Assembly: GCA_021828475.1 (NCBI GenBank)
Contig: JAJZIY010000008.1
Span: 1-64,000 of the forward strand
Source: Actinomycetes bacterium
GTDB taxonomy: Bacteria > Actinomycetota > Acidimicrobiia > Acidimicrobiales > Palsa-688
DNA length: 64,000 bases
Reading direction: 5' to 3'
The notes under the pieces are model-generated. The model did no database searches and was not told the DNA's origin. It saw nothing but the letters and a program-made list of their open reading frames with translations. Made by a program: the position numbers and the translations under genes. Below, piece after piece: positions 21,803-31,753 of this stretch; positions within the stretch are counted from its first letter, which is position 1, and each line of letters begins with the position of its first letter.

Positions 21803-23548
21803 TCAACCTCCAGTCGCTGTCGTGCTCCGGCCCACCAAGCCGAACCAGTAGAAGCCGTACGGCGGCAGCGTGATGAAATAGGGTTGCTCGCCGACTGGCG
21901 GGAAGGGGACCCTGCCCACCAGCTCTATCGGTGTCATACCCTCCCAACGCTGGAGCGGCAACTGGGCCGGTTGCGCGAAGCGGGACAGGTTGCTCACGCA
22001 GAGGACGTGGTCAGGGGTCGCCTCGGTGCCGTCCTCATCGGCCGCCCCGGTCTGCGCCGGCCCCTCCTGCCCGGGCAGGGAGGAGCGGACATAGGCCAGG
22101 ACGGACGGGTTGTCGGTGGAGACGACGTCCATGGCGCCGGTGCCGAAGACGGGATGCTGGCGGCGGACCTCGAGCATCCGGCGCATCCAGTGCAGCAGCG
22201 AGCTGGGGTTGCGCATCTGCGCCTCCACGTTGACCGACTCGAAGCCGTAAACCGGGTCCATCAGTGCCGGGAGGTAGAGCTGGGCGAAGTCCGCCCGCGA
22301 GAAGCCCCCGTTGCGGTCCGGCGACCACTGCATGGGCGTCCGTACGCCGTCGCGGTCGCCGAGGTAGATGTTGTCACCCATCCCTATCTCGTCGCCGTAG
22401 TAGAGCACGGGCGAGCCGGGCAGGCTGAAAAGCAACGAATGCAGGAGCTCGGCCACCCGGCGGTCGTTGTCCACCAGGGGCGCCAGCCGCCGCCCGATAC
22501 CTATGTTGCGCTTCATCCGCGGGTCCTTGGCGTACTCGGACCACATGTAGTCGCGCTCTTCGTCTGTGACCATCTCCAGCGTCAACTCGTCGTGGTTGCG
22601 CAGGAATATGCCCCACGTGCAGCCGTCCGGTATCGGGGGTGTCCGGGCCAGTATCTCGGTTATGGGGTAACGCTGCTCGCGGCGGACGGACATGAACATG
22701 CGCGGCATCAGGGGGAAGTGGAAGCACATGTGGCACTCGTCGTCGTCGCCGAAGTACTGGACGACGTCCTCGGGCCACTGGTTGGCTTCGGCCAGGAGCA
22801 CCTTGCCCGGGTAGAGCGAGTCGACCTCCTTGCGCAGGCGGCGCAGGTAGGAGTGCGTCTCCGGCAGGTTCTCGCACTCGGTGCCATCGCGCTCGAAAAG
22901 GTAGGGCACCGCGTCCAGGCGGAACCCGTCGAGGCCGATGTCCAACCAGTAGCGGACCACGTCGAGCATGGTGCCGGCCACTTCGGGGTTGTCGTAGTTG
23001 AGGTCGGGCTGGTGCGAGAAGAACCGGTGCCAGTAGTACTGCCCGCGCTGCGGATCCCATGCCCAGTTGGACTTCTCGGTGTCCACGAAGATTATGCGGG
23101 CGTCGCGGTAGCGCTGGTCGTCGTCGTTCCATACGTACCAGTCCGCCTTCGGGTTCGTCCGGTCCTGCCGGGACTCCACGAACCAGGGGTGCTGGTCGCT
23201 CGTGTGGTTCATGACCAGGTCGGCGACGACCCTCATCCCCCGCCGGTGGGACTCGTCCACCAGTTGAGCGACATCGGCAACCTGGCCGTACTCGGGCAGG
23301 ACGGTCCAGTAGTCGGAGATGTCGTAGCCGCCGTCGCGCAGGGGTGACTGGTAGAAGGGCAGCAGCCAGATGCAGTCGATGCCGAGCCACTCGAGGTAGT
23401 CGAGCTTGCTGATTATCCCTGGTATGTCTCCCGACCCGTCGTTGTTGCAGTCGTAGAAGCCGCGTACCAGGACCTCGTAGAACACAGCCCTCTTGTACCA
23501 GCGGATATCCGAACTGGCGGTGCCGGAGACTCTCTCGCCGGGCACCAC
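21803..23548 (-). CDS. treS: Trehalose synthase / maltose alpha-D-glucosyltransferase
   Basis: GH13 enzyme that interconverts trehalose and maltose. Conserved features include [17 protein letters not shown] at the start, nucleophile Asp212 in [16 protein letters not shown], acid Glu254 in [11 protein letters not shown] and the [12 protein letters not shown] motif. The 581-residue length lacks any fused maltokinase. Tandem GTG codons at 23548 and 23545 are possible starts, one base after the glgE stop, so coupling is likely. Confidence 0.96.
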   Translation of the reverse strand: MVPGERVSGTASSDIRWYKRAVFYEVLVRGFYDCNNDGSGDIPGIISKLDYLEWLGIDCIWLLPFYQSPLRDGGYDISDYWTVLPEYGQVADVAQLVDESHRRGMRVVADLVMNHTSDQHPWFVESRQDRTNPKADWYVWNDDDQRYRDARIIFVDTEKSNWAWDPQRGQYYWHRFFSHQPDLNYDNPEVAGTMLDVVRYWLDIGLDGFRLDAVPYLFERDGTECENLPETHSYLRRLRKEVDSLYPGKVLLAEANQWPEDVVQYFGDDDECHMCFHFPLMPRMFMSVRREQRYPITEILARTPPIPDGCTWGIFLRNHDELTLEMVTDEERDYMWSEYAKDPRMKRNIGIGRRLAPLVDNDRRVAELLHSLLFSLPGSPVLYYGDEIGMGDNIYLGDRDGVRTPMQWSPDRNGGFSRADFAQLYLPALMDPVYGFESVNVEAQMRNPSSLLHWMRRMLEVRRQHPVFGTGAMDVVSTDNPSVLAYVRSSLPGQEGPAQTGAADEDGTEATPDHVLCVSNLSRFAQPAQLPLQRWEGMTPIELVGRVPFPPVGEQPYFITLPPYGFYWFGLVGRSTTATGG

Positions 23549-23549
23549 C

Positions 23550-25646
23550 CTAGCGGCCCTCCGGCCCGACGACGGCCAGGATGTGTGCGACCCTGCGATA
23601 GGGGTCGAGCCTCACGTACGGGTTGGCACCCCACGTGTACTCCTCCCCGGACAGCTCGTCACGTACGGCGAAGGCCCTGTCGGCCGGCACGTTGAGCGCC
23701 GAGAGGTCCAGGTGCAGGGTCGACTCCTGCGTCACGTACGGGTCGAGAGTGACAGCGCACACCACGACGTCGGCACCGTCGTCGGACGTCTTGGAGTACA
23801 CGATGACAGCGGGGTTGTCCGAACCGTGGAAGTGCACGTTGCGCAACCGGCTGAAGGCCGGGTGGCGGCGGCGGATCCGGTTGACGGTGGCGAAAAGGGG
23901 CGCAAGAGAGCCGGGGCGGGAGTAGTCGCGCTGTTTCAGCTCGTACTTCTCCGAGTGCAGGTACTCCTCGTTGTCCGCAGAGGCCGGCTCGTTCTCGTAC
24001 AACTCGTAGCCGCTGTAGACGCCGTAAAGAGGGCTGAGGGTGGCGGCCAACACGTAGCGCAGCGCGAACGCCGCGGGGGGGCCGTTGCGCAACGGGCCGG
24101 AGAGTATGTCCGGCGTGTTTGGCCAGAAGTTCGGGCGCATGTAGTCTGCCAGGGGCCCGTGCGCCAACTCTTCGACGTAGGTGCGCAGGCCCTCGGGCCC
24201 GTACTGCTCGGTACGCCACGTGAAGTAGGTGTAGCTCTGCGAGAACCCGACCTCGGCGAGACGTGCCATCAGCTTGGGACGCGTGAAGGCCTCCGCCAGG
24301 AACACCACATCGGGGTGCTCGGCCCTCACCGCGGCGATCAGCCACTCCCAGAAGGCGAACGGCTTGGTATGGGGGTTGTCGACCCTGAAGATCCGCACTC
24401 CCCTGGCCAACCAGAACTCGAGCACCTCCCTGCAGGCCGCCCACAGGGCACGCCTGTCGGTTTCGTCGTCGGGCCAGAAGTTGACCGGGTATATGTCCTG
24501 GTACTTCTTGGGCGGGTTCTCTGCGTAGGCGATCGAGCCGTCGGGCCGGTGGTGGAACCACTCGGGGTGCTCACTGACCCAGGGGTGATCGGGTGAGCAG
24601 TTGAGGGCGTAGTCCAGGGCCACTTCCATGCCGTGCTCGGCCGCCGTGCGCACCAGGTGGTCGAAGTCCTCGAAGGTGCCGAGGTCGGGGTGCAAGGCGA
24701 GGTGCCCTCCCTCGCGCGCCCCGATGGCCCACGGGCTCCCGGGGTCACCTTCGCCCGCCTCCAGGGTGTTGTCGCGGCCCTTGCGGAAACTGCGCCCGAT
24801 CGGGTGCACCGGAGGTAGGTAGAGCACGTCGAAGCCGAGACCGGCCAGGCGCGCGACTGCGCCCGCCGCTCCCCTCAGGCCTCCCAAGCTGCGAGGAAAG
24901 AGCTCGTACCACGCGCCCACGCCGGCCCGTTCCCGGTCCACCCACAGAGCCACCGACTCCGAGGTTGCATCCCTGGCCAGCTGAGGGCCAGACAACGCAC
25001 GTGCGACGGCAGGAGAGAGGGCCGGGTTGACCCTGGCGGCCTCGTCCGCAGCCTCGTCACCCAGTGCCTCCAGTGCACGGGCGACCGCCGGGTCGCCGGT
25101 GCCGCTGCTCGAGGCCCCCCACTCCGCCAGCAGGGCAAGCCCTTCTGCGATCTCGACCGACACGTCCTGGCGCGCCGCCAGCTTGACGGCCGCCTTGTGC
25201 GCCCATGTGGCGTACCGGTCCGTCCACGCCGTCACCACCAGGCGGTGCAGGCCGGGGCGAGACGCGCTCAACGTGGCCGACCACACGTCGTTGCCGAGGT
25301 GTTCGAGCCGGCCCGCCGACACCACCTCATCGTCCACGAACAGCTCGGCCCGGGCCGCCACCACGTCGTGGCCGTCACGGAAGATGCTGGCCGTGACCGG
25401 TACGGCCTCCCCGACGACCGCTTTTGCCGGGTAGCCGTGGGGCGTGGACGGGCGCAGATCCTGAACCACGAGCCTGTACAGCCGGCCGCCACCGGTTGGG
25501 GACGCAACGGGAGCCGCCGCCACGGTGCCGGTGCGCGCCCTGGCTCCATCGGTCTGCGGGCCGGTCCCCGGGCCGGGGCCCGAGGCCTGCGGCAAGGAGG
25601 ACGGGCGGCGCTGCTTGGGCTTGGTGTCGGGACCCTCAGTCGTCAT
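23550..25646 (-). CDS. glgE: Alpha-1,4-glucan:maltose-1-phosphate maltosyltransferase
   Basis: Extends alpha-1,4-glucan with maltosyl units from maltose 1-phosphate. About 55 disordered residues precede the N-terminal beta domain; the GH13_3 barrel shows [19 protein letters not shown], nucleophile Asp423 ([12 protein letters not shown]) and acid Glu452 (FLAEAFTRP), all diagnostic of GlgE. The ATG has a strong GGAGGAG just upstream. It is the first gene of a minus-strand operon that continues with treS, mak, glgB and the L,D-transpeptidase. Confidence 0.97.
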   Translation of the reverse strand: MTTEGPDTKPKQRRPSSLPQASGPGPGTGPQTDGARARTGTVAAAPVASPTGGGRLYRLVVQDLRPSTPHGYPAKAVVGEAVPVTASIFRDGHDVVAARAELFVDDEVVSAGRLEHLGNDVWSATLSASRPGLHRLVVTAWTDRYATWAHKAAVKLAARQDVSVEIAEGLALLAEWGASSSGTGDPAVARALEALGDEAADEAARVNPALSPAVARALSGPQLARDATSESVALWVDRERAGVGAWYELFPRSLGGLRGAAGAVARLAGLGFDVLYLPPVHPIGRSFRKGRDNTLEAGEGDPGSPWAIGAREGGHLALHPDLGTFEDFDHLVRTAAEHGMEVALDYALNCSPDHPWVSEHPEWFHHRPDGSIAYAENPPKKYQDIYPVNFWPDDETDRRALWAACREVLEFWLARGVRIFRVDNPHTKPFAFWEWLIAAVRAEHPDVVFLAEAFTRPKLMARLAEVGFSQSYTYFTWRTEQYGPEGLRTYVEELAHGPLADYMRPNFWPNTPDILSGPLRNGPPAAFALRYVLAATLSPLYGVYSGYELYENEPASADNEEYLHSEKYELKQRDYSRPGSLAPLFATVNRIRRRHPAFSRLRNVHFHGSDNPAVIVYSKTSDDGADVVVCAVTLDPYVTQESTLHLDLSALNVPADRAFAVRDELSGEEYTWGANPYVRLDPYRRVAHILAVVGPEGR

Positions 25647-25743
25647 CGCTCCTCCAAGCTATAGGGGCACGTCCCGCTTGCCCACCCCCACGTAGGGCGG
25701 GCCGTTCGGCCGAAACAACCGCGGCTTGCTACGTTGGCCGCAG
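25647..25743. promoter_or_regulatory. Divergent promoter region between glgE and glgP
   Basis: The only 97 bp between the synthetic operon and the degradative glgP gene must hold both promoters. I see no convincing -35/-10 pair; a CTATAG hexamer lies about 12-18 bases upstream of the glgE ATG on the minus strand, too close for an ordinary -10 unless the mRNA is nearly leaderless. Opposed regulation from a shared operator is an inference. Confidence 0.4.
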
Positions 25744-28284
25744 ATGAAAGCGTTCAGGAGCTTCACCGTCAGGGCCCGGCTGCCGGAGCCGTTGGCCCCT
25801 CTGCAGGAACTGGCGTTCAACCTGCGCTGGTCGTGGGACGAGAGGACGCGTGACCTTTTCCGTTGGGTCGACCCCAACCTGTGGGAGCACACCCAGCACG
25901 ACCCCGTCCAGGTGCTGTCCCTGGTGGAGCGCGAGCGCCTCGAGGATCTGTCCAAGGACACCGCCTTCATGTCCTTCCTGGGCGAGATCCACGCCGACCT
26001 GCGCCGCTACATGAGCGTCCCCCGCTGGTTCCAGAACCGGGGCCGCTCGGCCCTGGTCAAGGTGGCGTACTTCTCGCCCGAGTTCGGCATCGCCGAGGCG
26101 CTGCCCCAGTACTCGGGCGGCCTGGGCATACTGGCCGGCGACCACCTGAAGGCGGCAAGCAGTCTCGGCGTCCCCATGGTCGGGGTTGGCCTGCTCTACC
26201 GGGAGGGGTACTTCCGCCAGCGGCTCAACGCCGACGGCTGGCAGGAGGAGCGCTACCCGGTCATGGATCCCCATGCCATGGCCCTGACGCCCATCGAGGG
26301 CACGCGCGTCAGCGTCGACCTGGCCGGGGAGCCGCTGTCGGCGCGCATCTGGGTCGCAGCCGTCGGACGCGTCAGGCTTTACCTGCTGGACGCCAACGTC
26401 GAGGAGAACTCCGACGAGGTGCGCAGCGTCACCAACCGCCTGTACGGCGGTGGGACCGAGCACCGGTTGCGCCAGGAGATCCTCCTCGGTATCGGTGGTG
26501 TGCGAGCCCTCGAGGCCCTGGACGAGCAGCCGCAGATATTCCACTCGAACGAGGGCCACGCCGGCTTCCTCGGCCTGGAGCGCATCCGCCAGTTGGTCAC
26601 CGAGCGGGGGCTGAGCTTCAGCGAGGCCGTCGAGTCGGCCCGGGCCGGCACCATCTTCACCACCCACACCCCCGTGCCTGCCGGTATCGACCGCTTCCCG
26701 GCGGAGCTGATGGAGAAGTACTTCTCCGGTTGGGCGGACGAGTGCGGCGTGGGGTTGAGCGAGCTGATGGGCCTGGGCCACCCTCCGGGCGAGCCCTCCA
26801 ACGCTCCGTTCAACATGGCGGTGATGGGCCTGCGCCTCGCCAGCATGGCCAACGGAGTGGCCAAGCTCCACGGCGAGACCAGCCGGGCCATGTTCCAGCA
26901 GCTCTACCCGGCTGTGCCGCTGAAGGAGGTGCCGATCAGCTCGGTAACCAACGGTGTGCACGGTCGGACCTGGGTGTCGCCCGCCATGAACGACCTGTTC
27001 ACCAAGTACATCAACCCGTCCTGGGAGGACGCAGGCCCGGCCGACTGGGCCCGCATAAACGAGGCTCGCGACGACGAGCTCTGGAGGGCGCGCGAGCAGG
27101 GCAAGGAGGCCCTGGTGACCTTCGTCCGCACCCGACTGCGGTCCTCCCTGCTCGAACAGGGGGCCTCTCCCATCGACGCCGCCTGGGCGGACGAGGTCCT
27201 GGACCCGACGCTGCTCACGATCGGGTTCGCCCGGCGCTTCGCCTCCTACAAGCGGGCGACCCTGCTGCTGTCCCAGCCCGAAAGGCTGAAGGCCCTGCTG
27301 CTCGACCCGAAGCGGCCGGTGCAGCTGATCTTCGCAGGTAAGGCACACCCCGCCGACGATCTGGGCAAGGAGATGATCCGCCAGATCCTCCAGTTCGCCC
27401 GCGACCCTTCCGTGCGGCACCGCTTCGCCCTCATCGAGGACTACGACATCGCCGTGGCCCGGACCCTGCTGCAGGGCTCGGACGTGTGGCTCAACAACCC
27501 GCGCCGGCCGATGGAGGCCAGCGGCACCAGCGGCCAGAAGGCCGCCCTCAACGGGGCGCTCAACTGCTCCGTCCTCGACGGCTGGTGGGACGAGATGTTC
27601 GACGGCAACAACGGCTGGCAGATCGCATCGGCGGAGTCTTACAGCGACCTGCAGCGGCGCGACGAAGTCGAGGCCAACAGCCTGTTCGAGATCCTCGAGC
27701 GCCAGGTCGTCCCCCTCTACTACGACCGGGGGGGCGACCGCTTCCCCCGCCAGTGGGTGGGCAGGGTCAAGGACTCCCTGAGCTCACTGGGCCCCCGCGT
27801 CCAGGCGTCGCGCATGGTCCGCGACTACGTGAGCCAGATGTACGAGCCCATGGCCCGGCGTGCGGAGGCTCTGGGTGCCGACAACTTCGCCCGGGCACGC
27901 GCCCTGGCAGAGTGGAAGACGGCCGTGTTCGAGCACTGGCCCAAGGTCAGCGTGGTCTCCGTCGACATCGACTCGACGGCGCTCGTCACCGACCTTGGTG
28001 CGACACGCCACGCGACCGCAGAGGTCGAACTGGGTGACCTCAGGCCCCAGGACGTGGTGGTGGAGCTCCTGCACGGCCCCGTGAGCGGCACGGACGACCT
28101 CGCCGACTGGGAGGCCCTGCCCATGCAGGTCAAGAGCGCCGCAGCCTCGCCGAGCGTATGGCAGGGCAGCTTCGTGTGCGACACGGCCGGCCGGCACGGC
28201 TTCACCGTGCGGGTCATGCCTGCGCACGCCGACCTGAGCGTGCCAGCCGAGATGGGCTGCGTCACCTGGGCCAAGTCGGCCTGA
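25744..28284 (+). CDS. glgP: Alpha-glucan (glycogen) phosphorylase
   Basis: Releases glucose 1-phosphate from alpha-glucan. It belongs to the DUF3417-containing branch of GT35 found in mycobacteria: residues 1-110 are the N-terminal DUF3417 region (LAFNLRWSWDERTRDLF), followed by YFSPEFGIAEALPQYSGGLGILAGDH and the C-terminal domain with MEASGTSGQKAALNG, which contributes to the PLP and phosphate site. Its 846 residues match M. tuberculosis GlgP. The ATG at 25744 starts the conserved sequence; a TTG at 25726 is a weaker option. Neither has an obvious ribosome binding site. Confidence 0.95.
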   Translation: MKAFRSFTVRARLPEPLAPLQELAFNLRWSWDERTRDLFRWVDPNLWEHTQHDPVQVLSLVERERLEDLSKDTAFMSFLGEIHADLRRYMSVPRWFQNRGRSALVKVAYFSPEFGIAEALPQYSGGLGILAGDHLKAASSLGVPMVGVGLLYREGYFRQRLNADGWQEERYPVMDPHAMALTPIEGTRVSVDLAGEPLSARIWVAAVGRVRLYLLDANVEENSDEVRSVTNRLYGGGTEHRLRQEILLGIGGVRALEALDEQPQIFHSNEGHAGFLGLERIRQLVTERGLSFSEAVESARAGTIFTTHTPVPAGIDRFPAELMEKYFSGWADECGVGLSELMGLGHPPGEPSNAPFNMAVMGLRLASMANGVAKLHGETSRAMFQQLYPAVPLKEVPISSVTNGVHGRTWVSPAMNDLFTKYINPSWEDAGPADWARINEARDDELWRAREQGKEALVTFVRTRLRSSLLEQGASPIDAAWADEVLDPTLLTIGFARRFASYKRATLLLSQPERLKALLLDPKRPVQLIFAGKAHPADDLGKEMIRQILQFARDPSVRHRFALIEDYDIAVARTLLQGSDVWLNNPRRPMEASGTSGQKAALNGALNCSVLDGWWDEMFDGNNGWQIASAESYSDLQRRDEVEANSLFEILERQVVPLYYDRGGDRFPRQWVGRVKDSLSSLGPRVQASRMVRDYVSQMYEPMARRAEALGADNFARARALAEWKTAVFEHWPKVSVVSVDIDSTALVTDLGATRHATAEVELGDLRPQDVVVELLHGPVSGTDDLADWEALPMQVKSAAASPSVWQGSFVCDTAGRHGFTVRVMPAHADLSVPAEMGCVTWAKSA

Positions 28285-28292
28285 GGCCCGCT

Positions 28293-29471
28293 GTGGAGGG
28301 CTTCGTCGACGTCGAGCGCCTGCTGGCGCTGACGAGTGCCCTGGTGGCCGTGGAGACCGCCAACCCGCCAGGTGACGAGGCAGGGCTCGCAGACGTCCTA
28401 CGCGAGGCCCTGGCCCCGTGGGCGCCGGACTGGCAGGAGGTGGAGCCGGCACCCGGCCGGCTGTCATTGCTGGCCCGGGTACCGGCCACCGGCGGGGGCG
28501 GCCGGCCTCCCACCCTGATCGTCAACGGCCACACCGACGTCGTACCCGTGGTCCCCGAGCGGTGGTCGCGACCACCCTTCTCGCCGACCCTCGTGGGCGA
28601 CAGGCTCTACGGGCGGGGGGTGGCGGACATGAAAGGCGGTGTGGCGGCGGCAATCTGCGCACTGGCCACCCTGGAAGCGGCCGGAGCAGACCGGCCCTGC
28701 GACATCGTGTTCCAGTTCGTAGCCGACGAGGAGCGCGGCGGCGGCTTGGGCACCCGTGCCCTGATGGAGGCCGGGCTCCTGAGCGCCGACGCCGCCCTCG
28801 TGCCCGAACCGACCGGCCTGGCAGTATGCGTCGCCGAACGCGGCCTCCTGCAGGGCCAGCTGCTCGTCAAGGGGCGCCCCGCCCACGGCAGCAGGCCCCG
28901 GGACGGCGTCTCCGCCGTCGAACACGCCGCCCAGCTGGCACTGGCACTGCACGCGGCAGACTTCCCCGGCCCCGACCACCCCCTGCTCGGCAAACCGACC
29001 GCGAACATCGGCACCATCCGGGGTGGCAGTGCCGTGAACATCGTGGCCGAGCAAGCCGAGGTCGGCTTCGACCGCCGGCTCCTCCCGGGCACGACGAGCC
29101 AGGAGGCGGTTGCCGGGCTCCGCGAACGCATCGAGTCCGCCGGGCTCGGTGACATCGACTACGAAGTAGTGGTCGAGGACTATGGAGAGGGCTCAGAGAT
29201 GAGCCCTGACCACCCCTTCGCCTCGCTCGTCGGCCGCTGCGTCGCCTCGGTCACGGGCGAGCAGCCTGCGACGATCGGCATGACGTTCACGACCGACGCC
29301 AGGTTCATCCGCAACCAGGGCGGCACCCCGGCCGTGGTGTGCGGCCCAGGCAATGTGGCACAGGCGCACAGCATCGACGAGTGGGTCGCCGTGCGCCAGC
29401 TCGTCCAGGCCGCTGCCGCCTACGCAACCCTCTACAGGTCCTTCGGGCCCGGGTGGGACCAGGCCGGCTGA
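28293..29471 (+). CDS. M20-family metallopeptidase (ArgE/DapE-like)
   Basis: Probable amidohydrolase or deacylase with two zinc ions. Ligands and catalytic residues are in place: NGHTDVVPV (His, Asp), GRGVADMKGG (Asp), ADEERGG (Glu-Glu), VPEPTGL (Glu) and AQAHSIDEW (His). The lid domain (about 180-290) is complete. The family covers ArgE, DapE, succinylases and carboxypeptidases, and the substrate cannot be told from sequence alone. The GTG start lies 8 bases after the glgP stop; a TGAGG just upstream may serve as ribosome binding site. Confidence 0.88.
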   Translation: MEGFVDVERLLALTSALVAVETANPPGDEAGLADVLREALAPWAPDWQEVEPAPGRLSLLARVPATGGGGRPPTLIVNGHTDVVPVVPERWSRPPFSPTLVGDRLYGRGVADMKGGVAAAICALATLEAAGADRPCDIVFQFVADEERGGGLGTRALMEAGLLSADAALVPEPTGLAVCVAERGLLQGQLLVKGRPAHGSRPRDGVSAVEHAAQLALALHAADFPGPDHPLLGKPTANIGTIRGGSAVNIVAEQAEVGFDRRLLPGTTSQEAVAGLRERIESAGLGDIDYEVVVEDYGEGSEMSPDHPFASLVGRCVASVTGEQPATIGMTFTTDARFIRNQGGTPAVVCGPGNVAQAHSIDEWVAVRQLVQAAAAYATLYRSFGPGWDQAG

Positions 29472-29504
29472 CCGGCCGGGTTCTGTGACCGGGCACCCCG
29501 GCTG

Positions 29505-31394
29505 ATGTCCCGCTACCTGCGGACCGGGGTGGTCGACGAGGAGGCGGCACGGGCACTGCTCGAACCGCGCCGGGGCCTCGTGCTGGAGGCGGTGCTCACC
29601 GGGCAGCCGGCCAGCACGCCGGGCAAGGGGACCGGGCTGACGGGCACGACGGCCTTCACGCAGCTCGAGGGCCCGCTCCTTCACTACGCCCGGTCCGTCG
29701 AGGTCCAGGCGCTCCCCGACGGCAGGTTCAGTGCCAACCAGACGGTCGAGCTGAAGCTCGGCCTGCCCTGGTGGTCCTGGCTCCTTCGGCTGCCGCTGGG
29801 CCTGGCCCTCGCGCACCTCGGTCCCCAGGGTGGACGGCTGCCCTGGTGGGCCCCCCCGGCCCGCCTCGACCGGAGGTCAGCCTGCACGGTCGCGACCCTG
29901 GCCGCGCTCACTGCCGTGCAAGGTTTCGTCGGCGGCCTCCTGCCCGAGACGCTGACATACGCTGCGAGCGAGTTCCACAGCGGGGACCTGGTGCAGGGCT
30001 CGGTGTTCGCAGCCGTGCAGATGGCCTCCGTGCCGGCCCTGCTCGCCCTGGTCCGCGCCGACCGCCGTGGCCGGCGTTCGGTCGTGCTCTGGGCCACGAC
30101 CGCATCGGTCCTCTCGAGCGAGGCCAGCGCCGCTTCGCTCTCGATCGCTTGGCTGGCCGCGGCCCAGATCCTGGCGGGCGCCACGCTGACCGCCGCCGGG
30201 ACCTGCGCCATCGTCATCGCCGTGGAAGAGGTTCCCACCGGTTGCCGGGCGTGGGCCGTCGGGGTGCTGGGCATGGCAGCGGGCCTCGGCGCCGGCATCC
30301 CCCTGGCTCTGCTGCCCCTGGCCGGCACTGGCCCCAGCGGCTGGCGCTGGCTGTTCGCCACCAGCGTCGCCTGCCTGCCGGTAGCACTGCTGAGCGCACG
30401 CCGGCTGCCGGAGAGCCGGCGCTGGAGCGCTGGGCACAGCCGGGACCGCTGGGAGACGCCAACCGGACGTGGGCCAGCCGCCGCGCCGGGCTCGGGGTGG
30501 GCGACGCTGCCCGGTCGTGAGGAAGCGGGGCCGGCCGGAGCGAATGCCGGGCGGCGCTCCGGCCCGGGCAGGAAGTCGGCCCGGCGCCTGATCGTCGTCT
30601 GTGCCGGGGCGGCGCTGTTCGCGCTCTTCGCCACCCCGGCGGGCCAGTTCCAGACCCAGTTCCTGCGCCAGCAGCGCCACTACAGCGCCGCGGCCATTTC
30701 GGGCCTGCAGCAACTGGCCGGGACCCTCGGAGGTCTCGGCGTGCTGGTGGGGGGGCGCCTGGCCGACACGCGAGGGCGCCGGCCGGTCGGCATCGCCTGC
30801 GTCGCCGGGGCCACGGCCGCCACCCTGGCCGCCTACATGCTGCGTTCGTGGCCGATGTGGGTGGCGGCCACGGGTGCACAGTTCTTCTTCTACGCGAGCA
30901 CGCCGGTGCTCGGGGTCTACGGCGCCGAGTTGTTCGCCACGGCGAGCCGGGCCCGTTCGGCGGGGATGGTCGCCGCCGCTTCGGCTGTGGGCGGGGTGGC
31001 CGGCCTGTTGGCCGCCGGGGCCATGGCAGGAGGCGGGCCGGGCCTGTTGTCCGGAGCGGGGCATGCGGTCGGCGCCGCCGGCCTTGGCCGGGCGCTCGCC
31101 GTGCTGGCCCTCGGCCCGGTCCTACTCGTGGCGCTCCTCGTCCGCGCCTACCCCGAGACAGCCGGGCGCAGCCTCGAGGACATCAACGGAGGCCAGCCAG
31201 TCGACGACGGCGGCAGCGACAGCGGCCTCACGCCCTCGCAGGCCATGGTCACCGCCTTCGAGCCAGCGCAGGGTGACGGGGCCGGGTACCCCGGCCACGG
31301 CGGCGAGCATCTCGTCCTGGGTGGCGAAGGCGTCCCGGGTGCCCGAGACGAAGAGACAGGGCACGGACAGGGCCGGGAAGTGGGCGGTCCGTAG
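29505..31394 (+). CDS. MFS transporter with C-terminus antisense to a hydrolase gene
   Basis: Multi-span membrane protein of 629 residues. The first 85 residues are soluble; from about residue 86 hydrophobic spans occur in two blocks of roughly six, separated by a cytosolic Arg/Gly/Pro loop (about 305-360). MFS signatures are the loop VRADRRGRRSVV after an early span, GGRLADTRGRRPVG in the second half and PETAGRSLEDI after the last span. Substrate unknown. The final 70 residues after SLEDI are Gly/Asp-rich, match nothing and run antisense through the catalytic half of the next gene, so the true functional end is probably near 31190. Confidence 0.82.
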   Translation: MSRYLRTGVVDEEAARALLEPRRGLVLEAVLTGQPASTPGKGTGLTGTTAFTQLEGPLLHYARSVEVQALPDGRFSANQTVELKLGLPWWSWLLRLPLGLALAHLGPQGGRLPWWAPPARLDRRSACTVATLAALTAVQGFVGGLLPETLTYAASEFHSGDLVQGSVFAAVQMASVPALLALVRADRRGRRSVVLWATTASVLSSEASAASLSIAWLAAAQILAGATLTAAGTCAIVIAVEEVPTGCRAWAVGVLGMAAGLGAGIPLALLPLAGTGPSGWRWLFATSVACLPVALLSARRLPESRRWSAGHSRDRWETPTGRGPAAAPGSGWATLPGREEAGPAGANAGRRSGPGRKSARRLIVVCAGAALFALFATPAGQFQTQFLRQQRHYSAAAISGLQQLAGTLGGLGVLVGGRLADTRGRRPVGIACVAGATAATLAAYMLRSWPMWVAATGAQFFFYASTPVLGVYGAELFATASRARSAGMVAAASAVGGVAGLLAAGAMAGGGPGLLSGAGHAVGAAGLGRALAVLALGPVLLVALLVRAYPETAGRSLEDINGGQPVDDGGSDSGLTPSQAMVTAFEPAQGDGAGYPGHGGEHLVLGGEGVPGARDEETGHGQGREVGGP

Positions 31395-31748
31395 CCGGTC
31401 CGGCTTGCCCGGGGGATGGAGCGGGTAGCTCACCAGCACCAGGCCGGCCGACGCCAGACCCGCGGCAACCGCCATCGAGCAGATGCGGCCGCCCATGGAG
31501 CGGCCCCCCAGGTAGATGCGCTGCGGCGGCAGGCCCGACTCGCTGGCCAACTGCTCCGCCTGGCGCTGGACGGCAGCCACCAGCGCCTCGGGGCGGTCCG
31601 GGCTCCGCCGGCCTGCCAGGCGATAGGGGAAGTCCATGCGCCTCGTGACCACGCCGAGCGCACTGGCGGCGCGGTCCAAGGCGACCAGACCGGCGTGGTC
31701 GGCACCGGCTCCGGCGCCGGGGGCCAGCAGGAGCCCGGAGCCGGGCAT
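31122..31748 (-). CDS. Alpha/beta hydrolase (KANL3/Tex30-like, dienelactone-hydrolase clan)
   Basis: A 208-residue serine hydrolase of the compact bacterial type. It starts LLLAPGAGAGADH (oxyanion segment), carries nucleophile Ser84 in YLGGRSMGGR, Asp139 in VSGTRDAF and His168 in EGGDHGL, so the triad is complete. The ATG at 31748 begins the conserved sequence and lies 5 bases after the upstream stop. Residues after about 186 are a tail with no conservation signs and lie opposite the end of the MFS coding sequence. Substrate unknown. Confidence 0.87.
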   Translation of the reverse strand: MPGSGLLLAPGAGAGADHAGLVALDRAASALGVVTRRMDFPYRLAGRRSPDRPEALVAAVQRQAEQLASESGLPPQRIYLGGRSMGGRICSMAVAAGLASAGLVLVSYPLHPPGKPDRLRTAHFPALSVPCLFVSGTRDAFATQDEMLAAVAGVPGPVTLRWLEGGDHGLRGREAAVAAAVVDWLASVDVLEAAPGCLGVGADEERHE

Positions 31749-31753
31749 CGCGT

